A DNA stretch of 64,000 bases from Anisus vortex. Its lineage: Eukaryota > Mollusca > Gastropoda > Planorbidae. A program made the translations under genes and the position numbers. The stretch covers positions 783,501 to 847,500 of the forward strand of contig OX421495.1 in the NCBI GenBank assembly GCA_949126835.1, written 5' to 3'. Numbering within the stretch: the first letter of the stretch is position 1; every line of letters starts with the position of its first letter. This document shows, piece by piece, positions 1 through 11,430 of this stretch. The notes beneath the pieces were generated by a model. That model was given only the letters and a program-made list of their open reading frames with translations. It did no database searches and was not told where the DNA came from.

Positions 1-6
1 TCACAG
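1..6 (+). CDS. possible exon end at window edge (aftiphilin-like gene)
   Basis: The first six bases are followed directly by a good donor (CAG then GTAAAC). If this is an exon end it leaves phase 0, the phase needed by the micro-exon at 2767. This is suggestive only, because nothing upstream is visible. Confidence 0.25.
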
Positions 7-479
7 GTAAACTTTGGCCGATTTGTTTCGTTGTACACACATAGGCAATCTGTTTGCTTGTTAGGATTTCTTTAATTAGGACATTAGGGTATGTAGATGA
101 GAGCATTATCTTTTGTTGATATTACAAGCAGTAGAAAATTGAATTTAGGAATCATATGGCGATGCTGTTTACTAATTGGTTTGGCTGTTTATTACACCTG
201 TAACAATATATAAGCTTTATAATGGTGATATTTTCTTCAGCTGTTGTCTGAAATTATTTGTAAAATGTTTTAAAGGTGCTACAATGTTCAAACTTTTGTT
301 GTGTTGATTTTAAAAAAATTGTTTGACTATAAAAACAAGAACAATAGAGGCACAGGCTACACACTAAAACTAGGTCAAACACTTTTTATTTTAAAGCTCT
401 TACTGATGTCACTGTAGGTCAATATAGTTGTTTCTTAATTAGGTCATTTGTGTAGATGTTACATTTGTCAAGTATACAT

Positions 480-626
480 TAGAGATGGGAATCGAACCCA
501 CTTTTTAAAGTGCTGTTCAGTAACAACTAGAGTTCAGGTTCAGTAAGACTTTAGGTACGGTTCGACTGCCAGCCCGGTTTGAGTTCAGGTTTGTTCAGTT
601 CAGGTCCAGTTCGATTTCCATCTCTA
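480..626. mobile_element. hAT-type MITE, 147 bp
   Basis: The ends are inverted copies starting TAGAGATGGGAATCGAAC. The flanks are near-identical 8-mers (GTATACAT at 472–479 and GTTTACAT at 627–634), as expected for an 8-bp target duplication with one later change. There is no coding capacity. Confidence 0.7.
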
Positions 627-989
627 GTTTACATGTCTTAATATTTATATGTGTTTATATTTCAATGTTGTTAGAATTTTTTAATAAGACATTATTATAT
701 TTCATCATTGGTCGTTAGTATTCTGTTAAAGAATTTTAGTTTTTCTACCAGACCCTTTAGATAGTTTAATAACTTTAAGTGTTCAGATAAACTATTGCTT
801 TAGTTATTGTTATCAAACTTTTTATTTCATCATTTCAATTAAATATTTGCTTACAATTTTCTAACCAGGCTTACAAAATTAACCCGTGCACATTTTAGCA
901 TAAAGGGCTTCAAATATCTAAGTCAGTTGGGAGATTTTTTCAAGCATTTACATTTGCCATGAAAATGTTACAATCCTGGCAGTTTAGTA

Positions 990-1115
990 TAGGGATGTTA
1001 AAACCGTTTTTTTTCCAAACCGGTTTTTGCATCTATGAAACCGGTTTAAAACTCAAAACTGGTTTTCATTTTCAAAACCGGAATCCGTTATTCCGGTTTT
1101 CATTTAACATCCCTA
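990..1115. mobile_element. hAT-type MITE, 126 bp
   Basis: The termini TAGGGATGTTAAA and TTTAACATCCCTA are inverted repeats. The exact 8-bp duplication GTTTAGTA flanks the element (982–989 and 1116–1123). The interior is built from repeats of AAACCGGTTT-like motifs and could fold into hairpins. There is no ORF. Confidence 0.8.
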
Positions 1116-1707
1116 GTTTAGTATAGTTAAGTGGGAAAATATAATAATGTTGTTTGACCAACAAGTTGGCTCAACTTAGTGGCAGTATTATTGTTGAAAG
1201 AAAAGGGATTAGAGAAAATGTAACACCTCCGCACTATCAGACCTACAATTTATAGCCACCGCAGACAATCAAGTAGCGGGTGAAATAACCACTGCATACT
1301 GAAAAGAACATTTACTTACACACTGAAGGGGAGAAATGGGGCCTGTATTTCGGACCTATAGAACTAATATCCGACTGCAAAGATTTTCTTTCTTTTCCTT
1401 TAATAAGACAGAAATTGATTTCCCTAAAGGTTTATTATAAATATTTTAGCTGGCAACACTTTTCTAAAACTACATAGTTTAGCAACATGTGTTTGGTAAT
1501 GCAATTTTGTAGACTAACTACCAGTAAATGAATTGCTGGAATAAGTAAAATGTCAAAAAAAATATATTGTTACATAATCAGCTGAGTTATATTATTAATA
1601 TATATGGGTTGATATAATTAAGTATACAGGAATATTTTGTTTAACTTCATAGCTGACTTGGACGCTTTGAACTTTCAGCCTGCAACATGCTTTTTAATAG
1701 TAGGCAA

Positions 1708-2128
1708 ACATTTAGCTCAATGCAGTTTAACACTCACAATTATTCACATTTAGCTCAATGCAGTTTAACACTCACAATTATTCACATTTAGCTCAATGCA
1801 GTTTAACACTCACAATTATTCACATTTAGCTCAATGCAGTTTAACACTCACAATTTTTCACATTTAGCTCAATGCAGTTTAACACTCACAATTTTTCACA
1901 TTTAGCTCAATGCAGTTTAACACTCACAATTTTTCACATTTAGCTCAATGCAGTTTAACACTCACAATTTTTCACTTTTAGCTCAATGCAGTTTAACTCT
2001 CACAATTTTTCACTTTTAGCTCAATGCAGTTTAACTCTCACAATTATTCACTTTTAGCTCAATGCAGTTTAACTCTCACAATTATTCACTTTTAGCTCAA
2101 TGCAGTTTAACTCTCACAATTATTCACT
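1708..2128. repeat. 38-bp minisatellite, about 11 copies
   Basis: The unit begins ACATTTAGCTCAATGCAG and repeats head to tail. Copies differ at a few positions (AACACTC/AACTCTC and ATTATTC/ATTTTTC), and the variants are grouped in blocks, which indicates stepwise local expansion. It sits in an intron of the aftiphilin-like gene. Confidence 0.9.
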
Positions 2129-2766
2129 TTCTTGTGGCTAGCCAATGCTTGCACATGAAACGTAATTGGTGAAGCTATATGTCATTATTATTTAGATCTA
2201 TTTCATTATGTACATATATTATTTTTCTTCATGCTTTTTTTTTCACATTAAGTTTATCATTCACAAACACACAGACACATATAAAGAGGCAGAGAAAAGA
2301 GTTTTCTGTTTTCTTGATCTTTTTATGTTTACTTTTTTTTTTTGCCTTTTTAATAATTTTGTCCATTTTTAGTTTCAGTTTCTTTGTCATTCCTAGTTTT
2401 TTATTTTCAGCTTTTTTTCGTTAAGTTGATCCAGTTTTTACATTCACTGATAAGCAACAGTCGTTTTGGTTTTATTTATTTGTTTCTTTCTTTTTGTTGT
2501 TTCTTTTTTTAGGTTTTTGCCTTCAAATTTCAGTTTCATTTATTTTGCAAAAGTTTCCTTGCAGTTTTATTTCATTGGACAATATTCTTAGAAATGTTGG
2601 GGGAAAAACAAAATGGAAGCCAAATAGACTCAGTACTAACACCATCACTCATCAGCTTCATTCTATACTTGAGTGTGTTCACCATAGAACTTAGTCTGTT
2701 ATTTCTTCTTCTTATCCACTTTGTTCACCAGCCAACACACTAGACTTAGATTTTCTTGTTGTTCAG

Positions 2767-2794
2767 GGAGGTGACTCCTATGAGAAGACATCAG
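2767..2794 (+). CDS. AFTPH: micro-exon, aftiphilin-like gene (28 nt)
   Basis: A T-rich tract ending TTGTTGTTCAG precedes the segment and GTGAGT follows it. It reads GGDSYEKTS plus one base. Its outgoing phase (1) fits the next micro-exon at 4229, whose first two bases complete an Asp codon. There is no stop in this frame. Support comes from splice signals and phase, not from recognised homology, so the call is moderate. Confidence 0.5.
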
Positions 2795-3085
2795 GTGAGT
2801 TGTCTGCCCTTGGCTATTGTAAAAAAAAATAAAAAAAGACCCCACCCCCTAAAAAAATGAATTATATAATAAAATAAGAATTTAAAGAAAGACAATGTCT
2901 GTTTCCCCAAACTTTGTGGTAGCATTGAGTAGAACTGTTTCAGTTATTGTCTGCATTTTGTTCAGTTGTGGCACTTGAAACACAACCAAGTGTATCTTGA
3001 CATACATTCACTATTCACAATGTGTTTGGTTTCATTTAGTCACCTACCTATTAATTGTGTGTGTATTGGTCTTGAGTTGAGCTAA

Positions 3086-3640
3086 CTATACACTGACCAC
3101 GAGCATCTAGTACACTGACCATGGGCATCTAGTACACTGACCATGGGCATCTAGTACACTGACCATGTGCATCTATTACACTGACCATGGGCATCTAGTA
3201 CACTGACCACAGACATCTGCTACACTGACCACTGACATCTAGTACACTGACCATTGGACATCTAGTACACTGACCATGGGCATCTAGTACACTGACCATG
3301 GGCATCTAGTACACTGACCATTGGACATCTAGTACCCTGATCACGGACATCTAGTACACTGACCACAGACATCTGCTACACTGACCTCTGACATCTAGTA
3401 CACTGACCATTGGACATCTAGTACACTGATGACGGACATCTAGTACACTGACCACAGACATCTGCTACACTGACCACTGACATCTAGTACACTGACCACT
3501 GGCATCTAGTACACTGACCAGGGGCATCTAGTACATTGACCACTGGCATCTAGTACACTGACCACTGGCATCTAGTAAACTGACCAAGGGCATCTAGTAC
3601 ACCAACCAAAGGCATCTAGTACACTGACCACTGGCATCTA
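3086..3640. repeat. 22-bp minisatellite, about 25 copies
   Basis: The unit is CTAGTACACTGACCATGGGC plus AT, with substitutions at the CCATGGGC portion (CACAGAC, CACTGGC, CATTGGAC). Variants recur in short blocks. It is intronic in the aftiphilin-like gene. Confidence 0.9.
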
Positions 3641-4228
3641 GTATACAAAATAACTTCTTGTTAGTTGTTGTGGTTTTTCTTTAACTTTAATGCAAAGAAA
3701 TAATAATGCATGTTTTTAAGAAAATTGAAACCTAGCATTTACAAGGATAATTGTTGATCTTAAAATGCAAAAAAAAATATTTTTTTTCTGATATTCCTAC
3801 TGTGTCTATTGTAATTCCTTTTGTAGTAATCTGTCTGCCAATCAGTAATTCTGTAGCCGAGTTGTGTGTCATCACTCTTTGGTCACCTGATTGGCTAGCA
3901 TCGGCACTAATAGTGTTTTAGTTTACAGTGAACCTTCTTTTAAACTTGTATTTGAAGAATGAAATAAACTAAGCGTAACTGTTGACTAATTTCTTTCAAA
4001 ACCTCAAAGATATTTTTTGTGTATACTTTTATAGAACTATAGTTATAATCATATTATTGTATATTTAAAATTTACAGTAACTAATGTTTATATGTCCTTT
4101 AAACATTCACAACTTTTACATGCTTTGCTTATGCAATTTTTCTTTGTTGTGTAGAATTTAACTAACATATTTTACTACTTCCAATATTTCTTTTTTTTTT
4201 ATTTAAATAACATGGCTGACTCTCTTAG

Positions 4229-4243
4229 ATGAGTGGGACTGGG
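4229..4243 (+). CDS. AFTPH: 15-nt micro-exon, aftiphilin-like gene
   Basis: The acceptor CTCTTAG and donor GTAAGA enclose 15 bases that read (D)EWDWG. The incoming and outgoing phases are both 1, matching the upstream micro-exon (2767–2794) and the terminal exon (6045), so the three join as ...EKTS-DEWDWG-VFKADC.... An acidic and tryptophan-rich peptide is plausible for an adaptor- or clathrin-binding segment, but that role is inference. Confidence 0.5.
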
Positions 4244-6044
4244 GTAAGAGTTATTTCCTCATGTTTTTACCCATGACATTTTTTTGTCTGTTGAATTTTT
4301 CATTTTGTTTCATTTTTTAACTTTTATTTTCCAGCATGGCCTTCTTATGTTTTTGGTGAAATGGTTTTTCATTTTATTCTTTTATTCCATTTTCTTTTAT
4401 ACAGTTATTTTTTCTTGTTGCTCAATATTTTATATCTTCTTTGTCAGCAAACTTAAAAACTTGCTAATTGAAATAAATCTTCACCTTCATTTGTTGACAT
4501 TGGTTTGCAAGATTTTGGGGGCGTGCCAGAAAATTGTTTAACATTTATTACTTCTGAGAAGTGATGGAGGTAAAGGTGGTCAAAAGTCAGCAGCGCCCTT
4601 TCTATTAAACATTATGGTTTTAAAAACAAATATAGCAAATTAAACTTAAATTCTGTCATCATTTATTTTTTTTATATTTCTGTGAATGGTTTTATTTTTT
4701 CATTGCATCTTTCAACTCTAACTGTCATGAATGTTTAATGCTTCCCAGAAATCATTTCTCCTATTAGTTAAGTTAATTGTTTTTGTGTTTTAGCTACAGT
4801 ATTTGAAAAAGGGTTACCTAATTTTTTTGTTTTTTTCTATGGTGAAGTAGCTTTTACCCATTGCTGCTCAAATAGAATTTTTTTTTTTATGAATCTTTCT
4901 TCAGTCTTTTTTTTTCATGTTATGAAGACTTTCTTGAAGTTTAGATAAAATTATTTAATTATTGCTCTGCTGCCTTTGTTGGGAAATATTTCAAAGAGTC
5001 TCTTGGTTATTAAAAAAATAATTTTAAAAGCTTACGGGGAGAGCTTTTTGAAAAAAATAACAAAATGTTAATGGGGCACAAGTTGAGAAAGTCTTGAGTT
5101 AAAGCCATTTTCTATACTAAATAATAATAATAAATATGTATTTATGTTTTTATTACAAAATGACTACCAGGCTAAATCTTGTTCCATGTTATGTAATATT
5201 TTATGTTTTATACTAAATTCACAAACTAAATTAAGTTTTTTTTTTTAAATCAATGTTTCATTTGGATTTTATGTCAAAATTCAGCAATTATTCTAAAGAA
5301 CCAACATGAAAAATGAGTTTATGCATGACTTTTCATTGTTAGAAAATATTCTAACTCAGTTATGTTTGACAGATGTTAATATTTAATGATATTTTATTCT
5401 TGTAGTAGTAGCATTTAACACTTAGAATTGACAGAATTAAAATTCCATACATCAATTATTCATCATAAAAGTAAAAGGCTTAGTTTCTTAAATTTTAAAT
5501 TACATAAATAATTGATCTTTTATAATGCTTGCTAACATTTTTTTTAAAGTGCTCTAATAAGGAAAAAAAAATGGCTTGTTTCTAAATTTGTAAATTTTTA
5601 TGTTAAAACTAGAAGAAAAAAAGATTTAATATACCGGTAGTCTGGAGTCGTCTGGAGTCTGGAGTCTGGACACTTTAGTTTTAGCATTTATTTCTACTGT
5701 ATCCTGATGACAAATTACTTAAATAGCAGTAAAACATTTGATCAAAGTCTATCACAATTTCTCTGAGTTGTCACCATCTTGACCTTAAGCTTTGCATGAG
5801 CTCACTACGATAGGATCAGAATGTTGGAATTTAATATGAAGCTGTGATATTAACAATGTTTCTTTTATGTCACTTTAATACAATGAGGCTCTTAAATATT
5901 GCTTTCATATGATGTAATTTTCTAGCAGCGGATGAAAGAAACTAGGCAGAATTTTTCTGCAGGGTACATTAGTGATTTTTTTTTCAGGCCTTGAAACATA
6001 ATATTTTGCTTGCTGTATTATCAATGTTACTTTTTCGTTCTCAG

Positions 6045-6238
6045 TATTCAAGGCAGATTGCCAAGAATCCACCCGCTCGTCGCTTCAACCACTGGAGGAC
6101 ATTTTGAAAAAGAACAAGCCAACAGCCAAGCTGGCAACGTATGAAACCCTCTCCCCGGAAGCTCTGCGCATTTTGGAGAAGATGCCAGATTTAAGCTTTA
6201 TGCATTCCAGAGTTCTGATGTTTCCAGTCAAGCAGTGA
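6045..6238 (+). CDS. AFTPH: terminal coding exon, aftiphilin-like clathrin/AP-1 accessory protein
   Basis: The exon follows a GTTCTCAG acceptor and ends at TGA (6236–6238), giving 64 residues. The last 25 contain LSPEALRILEKMPDLSFMHS followed by RVLMFPVKQ. A Leu/Met-Pro-Asp-Leu-Ser/Thr-Phe-Met-His core followed by a VLMFP end is how I recall the C-terminus of aftiphilin, a trans-Golgi/endosomal protein that binds clathrin and the AP-1/AP-2 ears; the clathrin-binding box would lie upstream. Exons before this one are mostly outside the window, so domain order cannot be checked. The homology call rests on one short conserved block; a search of the 64 residues would settle it. The two micro-exons upstream fit its phase. 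Confidence 0.75.
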
Positions 6239-8165
6239 TTCAAGATTGTGATTCCTTGGCAGTGATTGGATCATGCTGCACTGCCAGTGGCACTCTTTTA
6301 TTCCATCCCCGCAAGACTTTGGTCATACAACATAAAATGGCAGCAGGAGTAGTAACAAGTTACTATAAGCCCATCAGCTGTGTGTGACAGTGATAGAATC
6401 TATTAGCGCTGGTACATTCTCTCCATTATTTCAGTGCTGTGTTGTCAGTAACAGTCAAGTGCATTTTTGTTCTGTTTCGTGATTTAGTTAGAAAACTAAA
6501 AGTAAGAACTGCTATTGCTGTTATTATAATTTATCTAGTTGTGAATATAAAAAGTTTTTCTGTCTGTTATGTAATGGTTATTTTCTTTTTTTATAGCTGA
6601 TAATTTTTCCCCATTGGTCTTTCTCATATAGTGGGTTTTGTTTGGTGTTTTATTGTTGATGTGTAGATATAGAATTAACAAATTAGTTTCCTAACATTAG
6701 GGAAACATTTTCATTGGTTATCTGCAATGATTTTGCAAGTGCACACTGATTGGTTAAAACTGGTTTACAGTTGTATGTTCATTTTGTTTTAACTTGTCCT
6801 TAGATAAAAACTGAATATAATGTTGAAAGAGTTGTACAGTATACGTAATTTACATTTGTATGAGTTAAACTATGAAGTCACATAAATTCTGACAGTAGTT
6901 TTTTTGTACAAAATTATAATGTGATTTGTAAGTAACCTTTTAAAAAAAGTTTTTCATAAAATTATTTAAAAACTGAAATAAGATACCTGCATTTCACCAT
7001 TTGTATTCATATTTAAAAAGGAATAGTTTTTATAATCATATTTCATAATAAAGTGGTGAATTATCATTATTTTTTAATGCTCTAGTTTTTGAAAGTTCAG
7101 AATATTCAATATATAGAATGTTTAAATGTTTTTTTTATGACGGGCACTTATTAAAACTGTATTTGGGATATGAACTGATGGAAGGTTACATTACTGACAA
7201 AAAGGAATAATGAAATTGAGAATTATAGAAATTGAGAATTAATGAAAGTCAAAATAGTTTGTAGCATTTTGAGGAATAATTATTACAGATTGTTATATCA
7301 AGACTGAGACTAAATTGACTGTGTTATATTTGAAGCTGTTTTATTCAATAATTAACCATTTCTATCAATCTATAAAATATATAATGGTCTGTAGAGTGAG
7401 AACTGGACATTGATCTGCCATTATCATATATTTGAAATATAATCATGTAAGCCATTAATACCCAAAATTTATATACATTTGTACAACTTAATCAATAGTG
7501 ATAAAACAGACAATTCTAATCATTCAATTTGTGCAATTGAAAGTAAATGCTTTTAAATTTAAATTGTTATGTTGTTTTTTTTAAATTAAGTTAGATTAAA
7601 ATGTGACAACAGCAAAAGGTTGTATGCTTCAATAGAATTGATAAAAGAGAATGGTTTTGTAAATATTAAAAAGAAAAAGTTTGGTAGAAGTTATCTGTCT
7701 ATATCATAACATGTTTGGATCTTTAAAGTTGTGTTGTTACATTCCACAAATGGCTATAGAATTTATTATTTAAAAATCTTTCTCTCTCTCTCCCTTTCTC
7801 TCTCTATATATAATGATACTGATTAAAAATATAAAATCATTTTGAATGAAAGGAAATAAAATAGAAGGATACATTTAACATTTTGATAAGATAATAGCTG
7901 ATAGTTATTTATAGAACCAAATGAAAGGGGAACAACTTCTATTTCTTTTGCTCAATTCTGTTCAGAAGTCAATGGAAGACAAAATGTGATTTCTTTGTAT
8001 CAATGAAGTGCAATATATATTGGATATTTTATCTGTACAAATATCCTCAGGTTGTAATTTATTTTACAAAAATGGCTTTCTTGTGGATGTGGCCAGATAT
8101 ATTTAAGCAAGACTATCTAAAGAATTTCTGTTATATTATTTGTAATAAATTACATTAATATAAAA
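6239..8165 (+). other. 3' UTR of the aftiphilin-like gene
   Basis: This is AT-rich sequence with no ORF after the stop codon. Two AATAAA signals are seen, at 7047–7052 and 8144–8149. The second is followed about 10–15 bases later by an A-rich run, so the mRNA probably ends near 8165. No other gene is visible here. Confidence 0.45.
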
Positions 8166-8289
8166 AAAAATTTCTTCAAGTTTTTTGTTAAAGTGTTGTA
8201 CTTTCAACTTTTTTTATTTGGTTTTCATTTTGTTTTTAAACTTGATTCATCAAAATTTTATGTGCGTTAGTTAACATCTGATTGCTTCC

Positions 8290-9430
8290 AATTTATGTCA
8301 TATCTATCTGCTTTAAATGTCAGTCAACGCATCCAAGCCTGGATCATGCAATTTCTGATAAACCGCCCTCAATTTGTCAGAGTAGAGGGATGTACCTCAC
8401 AAATAAGAGAAATAAGCACTGGAGCGCCTCAAGGGTGTGTCCTCTCTCCCGTTCTATACACAATTTACACCAATGACATTCAAAGTTCGGCAATCGATAC
8501 AGTATCTTTAATCAAATACGCCGATGATACAGCCATTGTCGGCCTTGTTTCCAGTGACGACAGTCTCTATCACAGTACGACTTCAGATTTCTACAAATGG
8601 TGCGAAGAGAACTACCTGATATTGAACATCACAAAAACGAAAGAAATGATTGTAGACTTCCGGAAAGAAAAACGCAAGCTGACTGATTTGCACATAAACA
8701 ACCAAATAATAGATCAAGTCTCGCAATATAAATATCTTGGCGTCACAATTACTGACAAACTGACTTGGTCTGACCACTGCCAAATCCTTTGTAAGAAAAT
8801 GCACCAACGACTTTTCTGTCTTAATAAACTAAAAATATTTCACATAGAGAAAACCATTATGAATCTATTTTACTCAGCGACTGTTGGTAGCATCATAACC
8901 TTTGCAATCACCTGCTGGTATGGTAATACCACCACATTGAACAAACATCGGATAGACCGCCTAATAAACAAAGCCTCTCGTACTACACAGACAGAATTAC
9001 CATCTCTTGCGGATATTTTCAGTTCAAGGTGCCTGTCTATGATAGATAAAATCCTCCAAGATCATGCACACCCGCTTCATGATAGTTCAGATAGCTACAT
9101 AATATCTAGTCGAAGTGGTCGGCTTCTTTCTATAAGGGCAAGAACAGAGAGATTTAAGAACTCTTTTGTTCCACTGTCAGTAAGATTCTTTCAAAAGAAT
9201 CACCTTTCAGCCAGGAAATACGATGGCTCAATAGCTGACTCCTAAATAATAGGCCTACTTTTTTCTTGTATGATAAATGGTATGATAGTGTGCGTGAATG
9301 TCTATTGTGTTTGAGTACAAATGGTTCTTTAATATTGTTTTCGGTATGCTGAAAAAACGGAATTTATGTAATCAAGTCAATTTTCCATTCATTTGGATCA
9401 ATAAAGCAATCTTATCTTATCTTATCTTAT
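8290..9430 (+). mobile_element. LINE-1 of this window: 5'-truncated non-LTR retrotransposon, Rex/CR1-like RT
   Basis: An uninterrupted ORF (8295–9245, 316 residues) encodes the C-terminal half of a reverse transcriptase. STGAPQGCVLSPVLYTIYTND (motif B region), the catalytic KYADDTAIV, the YLGVTI block and a C-terminal RSGRLLSIRARTERFKNSF tail are all present. The endonuclease and the N-terminal RT motifs are missing, as is typical of target-primed reverse transcription that stopped early. AATAAA is followed by a (CTTAT)n tail at about 9410–9430, which marks the 3' end. The open frame suggests a young copy. The clade is my judgement from motif style and should be checked by RT phylogeny. Confidence 0.85.
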
Positions 9431-9511
9431 GATTGGCTAAACTCTCAGCCTTTTTATAGTGTTTTCGTGTGTTTTTGATGTGACAGAAAAATTTTACAGC
9501 AAGTATTGAAC

Positions 9512-9642
9512 GGCTGGTCCTTCGGTTAGTACACTGGACAGTCATCATGGTGACCCCTTGTTCTGATCAATGGCGCCCTGAAAGAGTTTTGTTCCAAGGA
9601 CGTAATAATCTTCTATCTAGAAGGAACGTCTGTAAACTTATA
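9512..9642 (+). mobile_element. SINE-A copy (tRNA-derived head, LINE-like tail)
   Basis: It begins GGCTGGTCCTTCGGTTAGT and ends with the family tail (GACGTAATAATCTTC ... GGAACGTCTGTAAACTTAT). The middle, with the B-box, is degraded. Other copies in this window are at 10570, 32394, 34859, 45244, 49004 and 55440. Confidence 0.75.
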
Positions 9643-10216
9643 GGAATGAAAATTCTTAAGCTGATATTTTATACACATTTTTATAGTGAAGAAATATTTC
9701 CACTGGCACAAGTGAGTGAATACAATTATAATTTGTTCTTGGTAGTAATGAATATAATTATGCTGGATTATGTCCCTTGGAGAAATGAAAGGGAGATAAG
9801 AAAAGGGAAATTTGTCTATAACATTACAATTCTATTTATAGAATACATCTTTGCACAAACTGACAAACACAAAAAAAATAATGTAGAGATTTCTATGTTG
9901 TTGTTTTGTTTATTTTTTCATAATAATAATAATTAAAAAAATAAATAATTGGGGAATATAATTATTTGTTGGTGTAAGTGCTAACATGATGGAGTCAATA
10001 ATATATGTATTGATATAGACTACATGTGTGTATATTGTTTTAATATAGCTGACAATCTTAGTGATTTTAATGTTTCATTCAATTACATTTACTTTGTGTT
10101 CTCATGATAAATAGAAGGGGGGGGGGGAGGGGTTCTGTTATAGGGTTATTATATTTGGTGTCAATTAATATAAAAAAATTGAAAGATACATTTTTGGGGG
10201 GAAAAATGGATAAAAT

Positions 10217-10526
10217 ATTAAGTTGTATAGTTCACACATTGAAGTAAAATGTTAAGTTGTATAGTTCACACATTGAAGTAAAATGTTAAGTTGTATAGTT
10301 CACACATTGAAGTAAAATGTTAAGTTGTATAGTTCACACATTGAAGTAAAATGTTAAGTTGTATAGTTCACACATTGAAGTAAAATGTTAAGTTGTATAG
10401 TTCACTCATTGAAGTAAAATGTTAAGTTGTATAGTTCACACATTGAAGTAAAATGTTAAGTTGTATAGTTCACACATTGAAGTAAAATGTTAAGTTGTAT
10501 AGTTCACACATTGAAGTAAAATTAAA
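10217..10526. repeat. 34-bp minisatellite, about 9 copies
   Basis: The unit begins TTAAGTTGTATAGTTCACAC and is nearly identical in all copies (one C/A change near 10403), so the expansion is recent. It is intergenic. Confidence 0.9.
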
Positions 10527-10569
10527 ATGTCACGTTGCATTCTGATTTTCTCTACTGTCTCACTCTCAC

Positions 10570-10800
10570 TACTTGCTGTTAGTACACTGGGCTGTGAACA
10601 AAACGGCTCGGGTTCGAGCCCTGCCTGCAGGAGTTTTGGGCCTGGTTTTAAAGGTTGTTGACCGCCGGGGGTGGTAGTGGGGATAAGCTCCCACTTCCTA
10701 TAAAATGCTCCCACTGGCATGCGTCTCAAATAGCCTCTGACAACTAAGTCCAGCTCCTGGTCTTCCCGAGTGGCTTAGCTACTAATAGACTACGCTGATT
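10570..10800 (+). mobile_element. SINE-A-related copy with a different body
   Basis: The head TTAGTACACTGGGCTGTGAA and a good B-box (GGGTTCGAGCCCTGCC) are followed by CAGGAGTTTTGGGCC, as in SINE-A. The sequence then diverges into a GC-rich segment up to about 10800. It may be a subfamily or a chimeric SINE. Confidence 0.5.
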
Positions 10801-11143
10801 TGTTTATAGAGTATACATTCTCTTTCTTCCCTATTGGCATATTGGTAAGGAATGGGTTGCCTGAACTAATCAGGATTCTTCCTCTTCGTTCTCAAAAGCT
10901 ATGATTCGGAGATTCAGGCAAGTCCAATACTTGTAATGAACTGCGCGTGGCTGTCAGTTGCTCTAGTCCACCTGTCATTGAAGGTGGGGTGAAAGTGTCA
11001 TTCTGGGGCCGTAAAGTTGACTGGGTATCAAAGTCACAGATATATATATATGGAGGTGACGCTCATCTTGTAAACACTTCTGGAAATGACCAGATAATAT
11101 CTACATGCAGTTATTTCTTTTCCCCGAGGCGCCTTGCAAACGC

Positions 11144-11244
11144 GCTGCACACTGGTGCTATGTGGTGCAACGCACACTGGTGCTATGTGGTGCAAAGAAC
11201 ACTGGTGCTATGTGGTGCAACGCACACTGGTGCTATGTGGTGCA
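11144..11244. repeat. 25-bp tandem repeat, 4 copies
   Basis: The unit is CACACTGGTGCTATGTGGTG plus CAACG. Because 25 is not a multiple of three, the overlapping ORFs shift frame in each copy and are not believable proteins. It lies about 190 bp beyond the stop codon of the LRR gene, possibly in its 3' UTR. Confidence 0.85.
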
Positions 11245-11430
11245 ACTTTTGGAAAACAAAATGTTGCATAGTTGTTGCATGTCCAAGGTCGTACACATTT
11301 GTCAACATCAAACACATATTCACAATTGTGTGTTGTTGTTTTAATATTATAATCATGCTCGCACTGAAAGACTGTGGTTAAAACAATATGTCCGCCCAAT
11401 TTGGGGGAACATTTTAAAAAGATTGTGAAA

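Noticed and set aside
2179..2694. Phe/Leu-rich ORFs
   Set aside because: Encoded by poly(T)-rich intron sequence; looks like membrane protein only because TTT and CTT codons dominate.
9547..9936. 129-residue ORF downstream of the LINE
   Set aside because: It begins inside a SINE-A copy and continues in AT-rich sequence; no domain.
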